From: Geothrix campi
GTDB lineage: Bacteria > Acidobacteriota > Holophagae > Holophagales > Holophagaceae
Reading direction: 5' to 3'
Length of the DNA stretch: 64,000 nt
Assembly: GCF_024609265.1 (NCBI RefSeq)
Contig: NZ_JANHMP010000002.1
Location: 124,001-188,000, forward strand
The notes under the pieces are model-generated. The model saw nothing but the letters and a program-made list of their open reading frames with translations. It made no database searches and had not been told where the DNA came from. A program made the translations under genes and the position numbers. Positions 39,987 to 48,187 of the stretch are shown here, one piece after another (the first letter of the stretch is position 1; each line of letters opens with the position of its first letter).

Positions 39987-40487
39987 ATGTGTAGCAGTGT
40001 GGGCAGCACTTCACCTCAAGACCAGCCGGATAATTTTGACGAGACCGCCCTCCGCCGGCATAAACGGAGACTTCGGGAACAGGCCGAGCATTGTGGCCGC
40101 CCCCTCAAGGCCATCGCCAGCGGCATGGGCTTGGCCGACCAGTCCCAGCTCACCCGCTGGTTGCAGGACCAATACCGGGATTCAATGGGCTCTCATTGGG
40201 TCGAGGCGTGGACGCGCGAGGTCGGCCACGGCTATCTCAATTACATAAATTCTGAGTGCGAGCATGCGCATTCCCACGCTCACCAGACGGCTGAGGCCCT
40301 GGCAGCACTCTTTATCCGAATGGCAGGGAAGCAGGCCGGGCAGACCATCGAGCACATTCATAGCGGTGGTGTCTATACGGGCCACGAGAAGCAGATCGAC
40401 CTGCCGGGGTGGCTGAAAATCCAATCCGTCGTTGGCCAGATCATAGAAGATCTTGAGCGCGAAGGCGCGGAAGGGGGCCGGTCATGA
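39987..40487 (+). CDS. CII-position regulatory protein
   Basis: 166 residues, AAGGA upstream of the ATG at 39987. LREQAEHCGRPLKAIASGMG followed by LADQSQLTRWLQDQ is a helix-turn-helix. Third in line after repressor and Cro-like genes; likely a regulator of the lysogeny choice or of replication genes. Confidence 0.65.
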   Translation: MCSSVGSTSPQDQPDNFDETALRRHKRRLREQAEHCGRPLKAIASGMGLADQSQLTRWLQDQYRDSMGSHWVEAWTREVGHGYLNYINSECEHAHSHAHQTAEALAALFIRMAGKQAGQTIEHIHSGGVYTGHEKQIDLPGWLKIQSVVGQIIEDLEREGAEGGRS

Positions 40488-40735
40488 TGCCCTTCGCCGC
40501 CATCGGGCGCCAGCCCAGCCTGGACGCCACCCAGCCGGACATCGAGACGATGTGCGCGTGGGACCTCGAGTCTGAGGTCGCCGTCTGCCGCTACTACCAG
40601 GACTACCACAAGGCCGAGGCTAAGGCCATCGGGAAGTTGAACCCCTCGGTCCACACCCATGAGGCCTACGGCTGGTACCGCCGCCGCATCCGCGTCCAGG
40701 AGCTGCTGGAGCGGAAGGTGGGGGTGTCGGCATGA
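40484..40735 (+). CDS. small phage protein
   Basis: 83 residues. Starts at ATGATG overlapping the upstream stop. DIETMCAWDLESEVAVCRYY, then KLNPSVHTHEAYGWYRRRIR. Helical, unknown. Confidence 0.65.
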   Translation: MMPFAAIGRQPSLDATQPDIETMCAWDLESEVAVCRYYQDYHKAEAKAIGKLNPSVHTHEAYGWYRRRIRVQELLERKVGVSA

Positions 40736-40881
40736 GCCCAGAAGCTATGCAAGCCGCACTGCTCCAGGCCGCGGAGACCCGCATGGAGGGCCTGCTCAAG
40801 GTCGAGCGGGAACACATCGCCGCCCTGCGCCAACTCATCGCCAAGGGCCTCAAGGCTCCCGAGCCAGAGGCGCAGCCATGA
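40732..40881 (+). CDS. 49-residue helical protein
   Basis: ATG 40732 and stop 40881 overlap both neighbours (ATGA each). MSPEAMQAALLQAAETRMEG then LLKVEREHIAALRQLIAKGL; a single amphipathic helix. Function unknown. Confidence 0.6.
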   Translation: MSPEAMQAALLQAAETRMEGLLKVEREHIAALRQLIAKGLKAPEPEAQP

Positions 40882-41084
40882 CCCGCCCCACCTGCCCCCG
40901 ATGCAACGACCTGGGCTGGGTCGAAGAGCCCTACACCCCCAATGGGTTCAAGCCTACCCTGCGCTTCACGCCATGCCCGGACTGTAACTCCCACGCCGTG
41001 CTCGCCACCCGTGGCGAGACGCTGGGCCTGCTGCTGGCCTTCGCGCTGCTCATCGCCCTGGTGGCGTGGGTGGCGGCCTCATGA
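40878..41084 (+). CDS. zinc-ribbon membrane protein
   Basis: 68 residues from the ATG at 40878. CPRCNDLGWV and CPDCNS form a zinc ribbon; GLLLAFALLIALVAWVAAS is a C-terminal membrane helix. ATGA overlap upstream. Confidence 0.65.
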   Translation: MTRPTCPRCNDLGWVEEPYTPNGFKPTLRFTPCPDCNSHAVLATRGETLGLLLAFALLIALVAWVAAS

Positions 41085-41344
41085 GCCGGCGCCCATGCAA
41101 AGAACGAATGGTGACCGCCGTCGTCATGCGGATCGAAGGGCTGACATACCGGGAGATCGGAGAATCCTTGGGTGTCAGCACGGAACGAGCCGCACAACTC
41201 GTCCGTCACGGGGTGCGCTATGTGGCCCCCCAGATCAAATCAATGTGGTACTACCCTTCCGACGATACAAAGCGTTTCCTCTGGGAGATGCAGGCTGCGC
41301 ATGCGCTGGGGCAGCGAATCTCCTTTATGCCGGTGCGACGATGA
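41081..41344 (+). CDS. sigma-70 region 4-like HTH protein
   Basis: 87 residues from the ATG at 41081. LTYREIGESLGVSTERAAQL followed by VRHGVRYV resembles sigma region 4. Possibly a late-gene regulator (inference). Confidence 0.65.
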   Translation: MSRRPCKERMVTAVVMRIEGLTYREIGESLGVSTERAAQLVRHGVRYVAPQIKSMWYYPSDDTKRFLWEMQAAHALGQRISFMPVRR

Positions 41345-41478
41345 GCGCCTCCACCATCAAGTTCGACAACCTGCTCACCGAGGCCCGCTACGCCTTCCAC
41401 GCCGGGGATTTCGCCAGGGCGGAGGAGCTGCTGCGCGAGGCGCTGGCGCTTGCTGCCGAAGGAGAGGTGCATGCGTGA
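41341..41478 (+). CDS. 45-residue protein, TPR-like helix pair
   Basis: ATG 41341 overlaps the upstream stop. TEARYAFHAGDFARAEELLR then EALALAAEGEVHA looks like one TPR unit. Its end overlaps the methyltransferase start by 8 nt. Confidence 0.6.
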   Translation: MSASTIKFDNLLTEARYAFHAGDFARAEELLREALALAAEGEVHA

Positions 41479-42436
41479 GCTACACCTTTTTGCAGGAGCG
41501 GGGGGCGGAATCCTCGGCGGACTCCTTCTCGGCCATGTGCCAGTCTGCGCCGTCGAGCTGGAGGCATACCCTCGGTCTGTCCTCATCCAGCGCCAGCGAG
41601 ACGGGCTCTTGCCTTGGTTCCCCGTGTGGGATGACGTTTGCACCTTCGACGGAAACCCCTGGCGAGGGCGGGTTGACATCATCGCCGGCGGCTTCCCCTG
41701 CCAGGACATCAGCAGTGCCGGTAAGGGCGCCGGAATCGACGGTGCCAGGTCTGGGCTTTGGGGCGAGTTTGCCCGGATCGTTGACGAGGTTCGACCCAGC
41801 TTCGTCCTTGTGGAGAACTCCCCAATGCTCACTTCTCGCGGGCTTGGACGAGTTCTTGGCGACCTGGCCACGCTGGGGTTCGATGCGGAATGGGGTGTGC
41901 TGGGCGCGGACGATGCCGGGGCACCTCACATCCGAAAGCGGATCTGGATTCTGGCCCACGCCGAACGTCCCGAACGGCGGCCGCAGGGTGCCAGAGAATG
42001 CAACCGTCAAGGGTGGGGCGGTGCCGACCGCCTACCTGCCCAACGGGAAGAAGTGCCAAGTGGGCCTGGAGCAGGCCGTGAAGTGGTGGCCCACGCCGGT
42101 AGCGGATGGGGACAGGACCACGAACTACGCACAGGGCGGGACCTCGCTGGGGTTCGCTGTGAGGAACTGGCCGACGCCCACAGCCGTGACGAACACAGGC
42201 GGCGCAGCCCTCTGCAAATGGGGAGGCAGCGGAGCGCGGGCGAAGTTGCGGACGATGGTCACACCCCAGGAACTCAATGGAGCGTTGAACCCGCCTTGGG
42301 TCGAGTGGCTCATGGGGTGGCCCATCGGGTGGACCGACTTAGAGCCATTGGAAACGGCCAAGTTCCAGCAGTGGCTGCGCTCGCATGGGAGACCCTGCGA
42401 GGACGGACCCAGCAACGACGGGAGGCGGTAGCATGA
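41471..42436 (+). CDS. dcm: DNA (cytosine-5) methyltransferase
   Basis: 321 residues from the ATG at 41471 (AAGGAG upstream). Motif I LHLFAGAGGGILGG, motif IV GGFPCQDISSAGKG with catalytic Cys, motif VI VENSPML, motif VIII-like HIRKRIWILAHA, and motif X DRLRAIGNGQVPAVAALAW at the end. It methylates C5 of cytosine, probably protecting phage DNA. The target-recognition part (about 165-285) is low in recognisable motifs. A second recognisable frame overlaps the whole gene. Confidence 0.92.
   Translation: MRELHLFAGAGGGILGGLLLGHVPVCAVELEAYPRSVLIQRQRDGLLPWFPVWDDVCTFDGNPWRGRVDIIAGGFPCQDISSAGKGAGIDGARSGLWGEFARIVDEVRPSFVLVENSPMLTSRGLGRVLGDLATLGFDAEWGVLGADDAGAPHIRKRIWILAHAERPERRPQGARECNRQGWGGADRLPAQREEVPSGPGAGREVVAHAGSGWGQDHELRTGRDLAGVRCEELADAHSRDEHRRRSPLQMGRQRSAGEVADDGHTPGTQWSVEPALGRVAHGVAHRVDRLRAIGNGQVPAVAALAWETLRGRTQQRREAVA
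41475..42431 (+). CDS. overlapping ORF in +1 frame of dcm, recurrent phage family
   Basis: 318 codons from a GTG at 41475, open for the whole dcm length (frame open upstream to 41172). SYTFLQERGAESSADSFSAM at the start, SPARTSAVPVRAPEST, LATWPRWGSMRNGVCW, repeated WPTP blocks (FWPTPNVPNGG, KWWPTPVADGD, NWPTPTAVTN), and LNPPWVEWLMGWPIGWTDL near the end. I recall this text from many phage proteins. It may be an overprinted gene or a widely copied annotation artefact of dcm. Confidence 0.45.
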   Translation: MSYTFLQERGAESSADSFSAMCQSAPSSWRHTLGLSSSSASETGSCLGSPCGMTFAPSTETPGEGGLTSSPAASPARTSAVPVRAPESTVPGLGFGASLPGSLTRFDPASSLWRTPQCSLLAGLDEFLATWPRWGSMRNGVCWARTMPGHLTSESGSGFWPTPNVPNGGRRVPENATVKGGAVPTAYLPNGKKCQVGLEQAVKWWPTPVADGDRTTNYAQGGTSLGFAVRNWPTPTAVTNTGGAALCKWGGSGARAKLRTMVTPQELNGALNPPWVEWLMGWPIGWTDLEPLETAKFQQWLRSHGRPCEDGPSNDGRR

Positions 42437-44481
42437 GCGCCCCCGAGATCATGCGCCCCAACCCGCTGGACCAGGCCCTGCGCCTGCTCTCGCTCGGGTT
42501 CAGTGTCATCCCCCTCCGGGCCCGGGACAAGCGCCCGGCCCTGAACTCCTGGAAGCCCTACCAGGAGCGCCGGGCCACGATGGAGGAGGTGCACAGCTGG
42601 TTCGACGGCGGGGTGGACCTCAACATCGGCATCGTCACCGGCGCAGTCTCCAACTTGGTGGCCGTGGACGGCGATAGCCTGGACGCGGTGAACTGGCTGC
42701 ACGGGACGCACCCGAGCCCCATGCGCACCCGGACCGGCAAGGGGAAGCACTTCTTCTTCCGCCACCCCGGCGTGGTCATCAAGAACAACGTGAAGCTCGG
42801 CGGCATGGCCCTGGACGTCCGCGGGGACGGCGGCTATGTCGTGGCCCCCGGTTCGATCCACCCGAACGGGGCGATGTACGAGGAGGAGGGCCAGTGGGCC
42901 CCGGGCGCCACGCTCCCCATGTTCCAGCCGGCCTGGTTGGGCACCAAGGTCACGCCGCTCCCCCGGGCCGCCCACACGGACGGGGACAAGCGGGTGGTGG
43001 CATACCTGGACGCGACGCCCGGGGCAGTGGAGGGACAGGGCGGAGATGCCCACACCTTCCGTGTAGCCTGCAAGCTCGTCCGGGGGTTCAGCCTGAACGA
43101 CCAGCAGGCCCTGGAATACCTGATGGCCTGGAACTCGAAGTGCGTGCCGGCCTGGTCCGAGGCTGACCTCCGGGTCAAGGTGGCGAGCGCCCGGGAGAAC
43201 GGCACGGAGCCCTTCGGCTACCTCCTGGACGCGCCACAGCCCCTGCGCACCAGCTACACGCCCCTGTCGCCTGCCGCGCCCACCCTGGACGACGGCGGGG
43301 CCGTGGGCCTCCAGGACATCCTGACCCACACCAAGGACGGCGGGATCAAGAAGACCCCGGGCAACCTGGCCAAGATCCTCCGCATGGACGCACGCTGGGG
43401 CCCCGCCCTGGCCTTGAACGAGATGACGCAGGCCGTCATGTTCAACGGCCAGGACCAGGCCGACGCCTTCGTGGACTGGGTGCAGGAGCAGATCGAGGAC
43501 CACCACGGCGTGGCCTTCGGGCGCGAGGACATCGCCGCGAAGATCATGGCCGCGGCTGGGGGTCACCCCGTGCACCCCGTCCGGGAGTGGCTGAAGACCC
43601 TGCGGTGGGACGGCACCGAGCGAATCCACCGGGTGGGCAGGGAGATCCTGCGGGCCGAGAGCGCCCTCTCCACCCACTACCTGCGCTGCACGATGGTCGG
43701 TGCCTGCCGGCGGGTCCTGCAGCCCGGGACCAAGCTGGACACCCTGCCCGTGCTGGTGGGTGACCAAGGGCTCGGCAAGTCCACCTTCTGGCGCACCCTC
43801 ATCGGGGACCAGTGGTTCGGCGACAGCCCTCTAGACGTCGAGTCCAAGGACGGCTTCATGGTCATGCACCGGAAGTGGTGCACGGAGCTGGCCGAGCTGG
43901 ACCACACCACGGGCACCAAGGCCATCGAGCGGGTGAAGGCCTTCCTCTCATCCTCCGAGGACGTCTACCGCCCACCCTACGGCCGGACGGCGCTGGCCTT
44001 CCGCCGGTCCGGGTTCCTTGTGGGCACCACCAACCAGGAGTCATTTCTATTTGACCCCACCGGGTCACGCCGCTTCTGGCCGATCTGCTGCACACACATC
44101 GACATGGACCTGCTGAAGAAGTGGCGGGACCAGCTCTGGGCCGAGGCCATGGACCTGGAGAGCAAGGGCGTGCACCACTGGCTGGACGAGGCCCGGGAGG
44201 GCATGCGGGCAAAGGATGCTGCCCGGTTCGAGGCTGAGGACCCCTGGGAGGAGTTGATCCACCAGGCTGTGGAGGCCATCGACATCGCTGCGATTGGCCG
44301 GGGCCTCGGCCGGCCTGCCGGCTACAGCCTGTCGGGACTGTTGACACACATGGGGATACCTTCCGCCCAGCACACCAACGCGGCCGGTCAGCGGCTCGCC
44401 AAGCTCCTTCGCAAGAAGGGGTGGGTCCGGTCCCTGACCGGGGAGAGGAGGGTGGCGGTATGGGTCCAACCCGAATCTTGA
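42433..44481 (+). CDS. prim-pol primase fused to VapE-type helicase/ATPase
   Basis: 682 residues from the ATG at 42433. The N-terminal part (1-180) is an archaeo-eukaryotic prim-pol (SVIPLRARDKRPALNSWKPY, GKHFFFRHPG, LDVRGDGGYVVAPGSIHPNG). A PriCT-like middle is followed by a superfamily-3/VapE-type ATPase (LVGDQGLGKSTFWRTLIGDQ, VGTTNQESFLFDPTGSRRFW). It should start and drive phage replication. Iterons lie just after its stop. Confidence 0.92.
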   Translation: MSAPEIMRPNPLDQALRLLSLGFSVIPLRARDKRPALNSWKPYQERRATMEEVHSWFDGGVDLNIGIVTGAVSNLVAVDGDSLDAVNWLHGTHPSPMRTRTGKGKHFFFRHPGVVIKNNVKLGGMALDVRGDGGYVVAPGSIHPNGAMYEEEGQWAPGATLPMFQPAWLGTKVTPLPRAAHTDGDKRVVAYLDATPGAVEGQGGDAHTFRVACKLVRGFSLNDQQALEYLMAWNSKCVPAWSEADLRVKVASARENGTEPFGYLLDAPQPLRTSYTPLSPAAPTLDDGGAVGLQDILTHTKDGGIKKTPGNLAKILRMDARWGPALALNEMTQAVMFNGQDQADAFVDWVQEQIEDHHGVAFGREDIAAKIMAAAGGHPVHPVREWLKTLRWDGTERIHRVGREILRAESALSTHYLRCTMVGACRRVLQPGTKLDTLPVLVGDQGLGKSTFWRTLIGDQWFGDSPLDVESKDGFMVMHRKWCTELAELDHTTGTKAIERVKAFLSSSEDVYRPPYGRTALAFRRSGFLVGTTNQESFLFDPTGSRRFWPICCTHIDMDLLKKWRDQLWAEAMDLESKGVHHWLDEAREGMRAKDAARFEAEDPWEELIHQAVEAIDIAAIGRGLGRPAGYSLSGLLTHMGIPSAQHTNAAGQRLAKLLRKKGWVRSLTGERRVAVWVQPES

Positions 44482-44729
44482 GAGGGGTGAGAGCCCCGAG
44501 AGAGGGGTGTGAAATAGGGCTCAAACCCGCATGGGCGTTAGCTCTGAGAGGGGTGAGAGGGTGGTTTTCGGTTTCCAACACTTTGCCGTATTCCCGCCAC
44601 AGCATGCTCTCTGTCTTTCCCTTATTTCTTTATATCTCTCTCTCTCCTCTCTCTCCTCTCTCTATTCCATATCTCTCAAGGGAATTTTCCCGAGAGGGGT
44701 CTCTCATCCGAGAGGGGTTGACCCCTCTC
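44480..44729 (+). repeat. iterons and pyrimidine-rich tract, candidate replication origin
   Basis: GAGAGGGGT occurs at 44480, 44500, 44546, 44692 and 44710, with an inverted copy at 44721-44729 making a 9-bp hairpin (loop TG). Copies pair in 18-20 bp spacing at each end. Between them lies a CTCTCT-rich, AT-richer stretch (44600-44690), the least GC-rich part of the region. No gene is supported in 44482-44746. Confidence 0.7.
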
Positions 44730-44746
44730 AACTGCGAGGTGATCTC

Positions 44747-45244
44747 ATGACCTTCGACGGCGGCCCACCCCTCGGTGGGTTCTGCGCACCCAAGCGGAAG
44801 ACCCAGCCCACCCCCGAGACCAAGGAGCGCCGGCTCCAGATCGCCTACCTGAAGCGGTGCGGCCTGCCTGTCCGGCAGGTGGCGGTGCAGAAGGTGGGAT
44901 GCGCCCAGTTCGGCAAGAGGCCCGTCTACTTCGGCCAGAAAGGCATGAGCGACCTGCGGGCCGACCTGGTGGGCACCCCGGTCCAGATCTACGTCGAGGT
45001 CAAGGCGCCGGGTCGCATGGAGCCCTGCGGCAAGGCGGAGCGGGAGCACTACGCCGAGCAGCTCGCCTACCTGGCCGCCAAGCGGGCTGACGGGCACGTC
45101 GCCCTCATGGCGGACAGCGTGTTTCTGATCTGGGCCGCCCTGGTCGGCGCCGGGTTCCAGGTTCGGAACCCCTGGCAGTGCATGCGCTCGATGCTCTACG
45201 CTGCGGGCCTGCGGCCTGACCCGACCGGGACGGTGGCGGCATGA
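44747..45244 (+). CDS. VRR-NUC domain nuclease
   Basis: 165 residues from the ATG at 44747 with GAGGTGA upstream. GMSDLRADLVGTPVQIYVEV followed by KAPGR and EQLAYLAAKRADGHVALMAD is the VRR-NUC pattern (D...E-x-K). Likely a Holliday-junction or flap-type nuclease in replication or packaging. Confidence 0.82.
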   Translation: MTFDGGPPLGGFCAPKRKTQPTPETKERRLQIAYLKRCGLPVRQVAVQKVGCAQFGKRPVYFGQKGMSDLRADLVGTPVQIYVEVKAPGRMEPCGKAEREHYAEQLAYLAAKRADGHVALMADSVFLIWAALVGAGFQVRNPWQCMRSMLYAAGLRPDPTGTVAA

Positions 45245-45768
45245 GCCGGGCACTTCGGGCAAAACACCGCGAGTTCGCCGACACCCTGCTGGCGGACCCC
45301 ACCATGAACGCAACCCGCTCATACATGGCGGTTTATCCCAAGTGTGGCGAGGAGGCTGCGCGGAGGAACGCGGCGCGCCTGCTGACAAGGGCTGACATTG
45401 CAGAATATATGAGCAACGCCATCCAGGAGCGCTCGGCCCGGACGGCTGTGGACCAGGACTACGTGGTCACCGGGCTGCTGGAGGTGACGAAGCGCTGCCT
45501 TCAGCGCGAGCCGCTCATGATCGGCCGCGGGAAGGACCGGCGGCAGGCTGTCGAGTTTGTGACCACGCCAGAGGGCGATGAGGTGCTTGCCCAGGTCTTC
45601 CAGTTCGACTCGACGGGGGCCAACCGTGCACTGGAGTTGCTGGGCAAGCACCTGGGAATCTTCGTGGATCGGACTGAGGTTACCGGCAAGGACGGGGCCA
45701 GCCTCTTCAGTGAGGAGCAGGTCCTGGCGATGGCCGAGATCATCAAGACTAAGCGGGGGGGCAAGTAG
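45241..45768 (+). CDS. terS: terminase small subunit
   Basis: 175 residues, ATGA overlap with the nuclease. KHREFADTLLADPTMNATRS followed by YMAVYPKCGEEAARRNAARL is the terminase_2 HTH region (xtmA-like). It recognises the packaging site for the large subunit that follows. Confidence 0.88.
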   Translation: MSRALRAKHREFADTLLADPTMNATRSYMAVYPKCGEEAARRNAARLLTRADIAEYMSNAIQERSARTAVDQDYVVTGLLEVTKRCLQREPLMIGRGKDRRQAVEFVTTPEGDEVLAQVFQFDSTGANRALELLGKHLGIFVDRTEVTGKDGASLFSEEQVLAMAEIIKTKRGGK

Positions 45769-47141
45769 TGACCCTGCCGCTCCTCGCCTATGCCGTGGGC
45801 CAATGGGCCGGGTACAAGCCCGCCCCGCACCACTGGCTGATCGCCGATAAGCTGGAGGCGGTGGCGCGGGGTGAGTGCCGGCGGCTAATGGTGTTCATGC
45901 CGCCTCGCCACGGGAAGAGCATGGAGGCTTCTGAGTTCTTCCCTGCCTGGTGGCTGGCACAGAACCCGGACCGCTACATCATCGCGGCCACCTACGCCCA
46001 GGACCTAGCAGACGACTTCGGCCGGAAGGTGCGGAACCACTGCCGGACACCCCAGCACCACGCCATGTTCCCCGGCTTCCGGCTCAAAGAAGACAGCCAG
46101 GCGGCCAGCCGGTTCCACACGGAGCAGGGCGGCGTCTACTACGGCGTCGGCGTCGGCGGGCCCGTCACGGGGCGCGGGGCGCACCTGCTGCTGATCGACG
46201 ACCCAATCAAGGGCCGGGAGGACGCGGAGAGTGAGGCCAAGCGGCGGCAACTCAAGGACTGGTACACGAGCGTGGCTCGCACGCGCCTCATGCCAGGCGG
46301 GGCCATCGTGGTCATCCAGACCCGCTGGCACGAGGACGACCTCGCTGGCTGGCTGCTGCGCGACCATGCGCACGAGCAGTGGGATGTCCTGAGCCTGCCC
46401 GCCATCGCCGAGGAAGGCGACCCAATGGGGCGGAAGGCCGGCGCCGCCCTCTGGCCCGAGGCCTACCCACTGAACGAGCTGGAGGCCATCCGGCGCTCCA
46501 TTGGGACACGTGACTGGACCGCGCTCTACCAACAGCGCCCCGCACCTGTCGAGGGTGGCCTGGTGAAGCTGCCCTGGTTCCGCCGCTACATGACCCCGCC
46601 AGCCCATCCCCGCCGGGTCATCCAGTCCTGGGACACCGCCATGAAGGCCGGAGACGTGAACGACCCGAGCTGCGGGCAGACCTGGAGCGAGACGGAGACC
46701 GGCTACTACAAGCTGGACAACCTGACACGCCGGATGGAATATCCCGACCTCAAACGGGCGATCCTGTCCAGCGCCGAGCGGTGGAACCCGCAATCCATCC
46801 TCGTGGAAGACAAGGCCAGCGGGCAGAGCATCGTCCAGGACCTGCGCACCACGACCAACCTGCCCATCATCCCGATCGAGCCAAAGGGTGACAAGGTGGT
46901 CCGCCTGCTGGCGGTGTCGGCCCTCATCGAGTCCGGCAGGGTGTGGCTGCCTGAATCGGCCCCCTGGCTTATGGACTTCGAGGCCGAGGTGATGGCCTTT
47001 CCGAATGGCCGGCACGACGACCAGGTGGACGCGATGACCCAGGCCCTCACCTACCTCAGCACGGGCGGCGGTGGCCAGGGCCTCCTGGACTACATGCGCG
47101 AGATGGCGGAAGCCAGCAAACCAAAGGAGAGGGCATCGTAA
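45768..47141 (+). CDS. terL: terminase large subunit
   Basis: 457 residues from a GTG. Walker A MPPRHGKSMEASEF (about 43), Walker B LLLIDDPIKGRED (about 142), and the RNase H-like nuclease with SWDTAMKAGD and HDDQVDAMTQAL. It is the motor and nuclease that packages DNA into the prohead. Confidence 0.95.
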   Translation: MTLPLLAYAVGQWAGYKPAPHHWLIADKLEAVARGECRRLMVFMPPRHGKSMEASEFFPAWWLAQNPDRYIIAATYAQDLADDFGRKVRNHCRTPQHHAMFPGFRLKEDSQAASRFHTEQGGVYYGVGVGGPVTGRGAHLLLIDDPIKGREDAESEAKRRQLKDWYTSVARTRLMPGGAIVVIQTRWHEDDLAGWLLRDHAHEQWDVLSLPAIAEEGDPMGRKAGAALWPEAYPLNELEAIRRSIGTRDWTALYQQRPAPVEGGLVKLPWFRRYMTPPAHPRRVIQSWDTAMKAGDVNDPSCGQTWSETETGYYKLDNLTRRMEYPDLKRAILSSAERWNPQSILVEDKASGQSIVQDLRTTTNLPIIPIEPKGDKVVRLLAVSALIESGRVWLPESAPWLMDFEAEVMAFPNGRHDDQVDAMTQALTYLSTGGGGQGLLDYMREMAEASKPKERAS

Positions 47142-47338
47142 TGGGCCAACCAATTCCACCCATCCAGCCCTACTTCGGCACGGGCCGCATCGTCTGGCAC
47201 GAGGCGCAGGATGCCGCCCGCCCGGTGAACTACCTGCTGGCGATGCAGGTCGAGACACCCCACCGCTGCCCCTACTGCCAGACCCTTATCCTCACCACCG
47301 CCGCCGTGCGCTGTGGCTCTTGTGGAGCGCCGAGATGA
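47141..47338 (+). CDS. small zinc-ribbon protein
   Basis: 65 residues, starts at the last base of the terL stop. HRCPYCQTLILTTAAVRCGSCGAP is a zinc ribbon. Unknown role. Confidence 0.65.
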   Translation: MGQPIPPIQPYFGTGRIVWHEAQDAARPVNYLLAMQVETPHRCPYCQTLILTTAAVRCGSCGAPR

Positions 47339-47634
47339 CAATCCTGCACCCCTACTGCCCGCAATGCGGTCGCCCCTACATCTTGGTCACGGCAAAAGAA
47401 TCACCGGTTGGGCTCCCTGGGTGGAGAACGGATTGCGCTTGCATCTCTCTGGCGGGTCCACCGCCAGGCCAAGGCGGAATGGCCTATCACAAGGACTCCC
47501 TTCGCTTGGCGGTCATCCGCGAGCAGATGGGTGGCATCAAGGCCGAGGATTCAACCATGTGGGCCTCTGCCATGGAGGGCATCAAGGCCCTGGGCGGTGA
47601 CTGTGAGGCGGCTGCAAAGGAGGCGCGGGCATGA
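47335..47634 (+). CDS. zinc-finger protein of unknown function
   Basis: 99 residues from the ATG at 47335 (overlap). HPYCPQCGRPYILVTAKESP, then DCACISLAGPPPGQGG. Helical C-terminal half. Confidence 0.6.
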   Translation: MTILHPYCPQCGRPYILVTAKESPVGLPGWRTDCACISLAGPPPGQGGMAYHKDSLRLAVIREQMGGIKAEDSTMWASAMEGIKALGGDCEAAAKEARA

Positions 47635-47882
47635 CCTCAGACGTCCTGGACATCCTCCAGACCCTCGAGCGCCTGGCGGCGGGGGAGATCAGCGTGGAGC
47701 AACTGCTGGCGACCTGCGGCGGGCGGCAATGGTACCTGCCCACACTCCGGCGCTACCATCAGGTCCAGCGCCACCGCGCCATCGTCCGGTTCCCGAGCCG
47801 GGACTACAAGGTGGTCGCGCGGCACTTCAACGTGAGCATCGGCGTGGTGTATCGGGCTTGGAAGATGGGGGCGGCGTCGTGA
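47631..47882 (+). CDS. HTH protein, Mor-like
   Basis: 83 residues, ATGA overlap. FPSRDYKVVARHFNVSIGVV followed by YRAWK is a helix-turn-helix; the protein may regulate late genes. Confidence 0.6.
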   Translation: MTSDVLDILQTLERLAAGEISVEQLLATCGGRQWYLPTLRRYHQVQRHRAIVRFPSRDYKVVARHFNVSIGVVYRAWKMGAAS

Positions 47883-48124
47883 CACCACTCGAACAGATCA
47901 AGGCACTGGATGATGACCACATTGGGGAGATTGAGGTCACGGACCAGGAAAACGCCGTGGCCTTGCTCAAGAGCGAACTCCTGGCCCTGTGGGAGGCCAT
48001 GGAGCGGGTCCACGTCGGAGGGTTCCAAACGGCTGAGGAGGAGGTCGCTGCGGCGGAAGCCTGTGATGCTGCGGTGGAAGCCCTAAACACCGCCGCAGCT
48101 GAGGCTGTTCGGGCCCTCACATAA
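47879..48124 (+). CDS. small acidic helical protein
   Basis: 81 residues from a GTG at 47879 (GTGA overlap). AVALLKSELLALWEAMERVH then a long Ala/Glu helix. Last of a small gene run before the lysis genes. Confidence 0.6.
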   Translation: MTPLEQIKALDDDHIGEIEVTDQENAVALLKSELLALWEAMERVHVGGFQTAEEEVAAAEACDAAVEALNTAAAEAVRALT

Positions 48125-48187
48125 TCTTTTCCGCACTCTGAAGGCAATAAAAATGCCCTGACCCAATTCTGCCATCTGAGGCATTCG

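Noticed and set aside
41471-42436. Frameshifted, broken methyltransferase
   Set aside because: Frame 1 holds all motifs to the end including motif X, so the gene is intact; the second frame is treated as overlap.
44480-44729. CRISPR array or promoter repeats
   Set aside because: Repeat unit of 9-14 bp with unequal gaps and one inverted copy fits iterons better.
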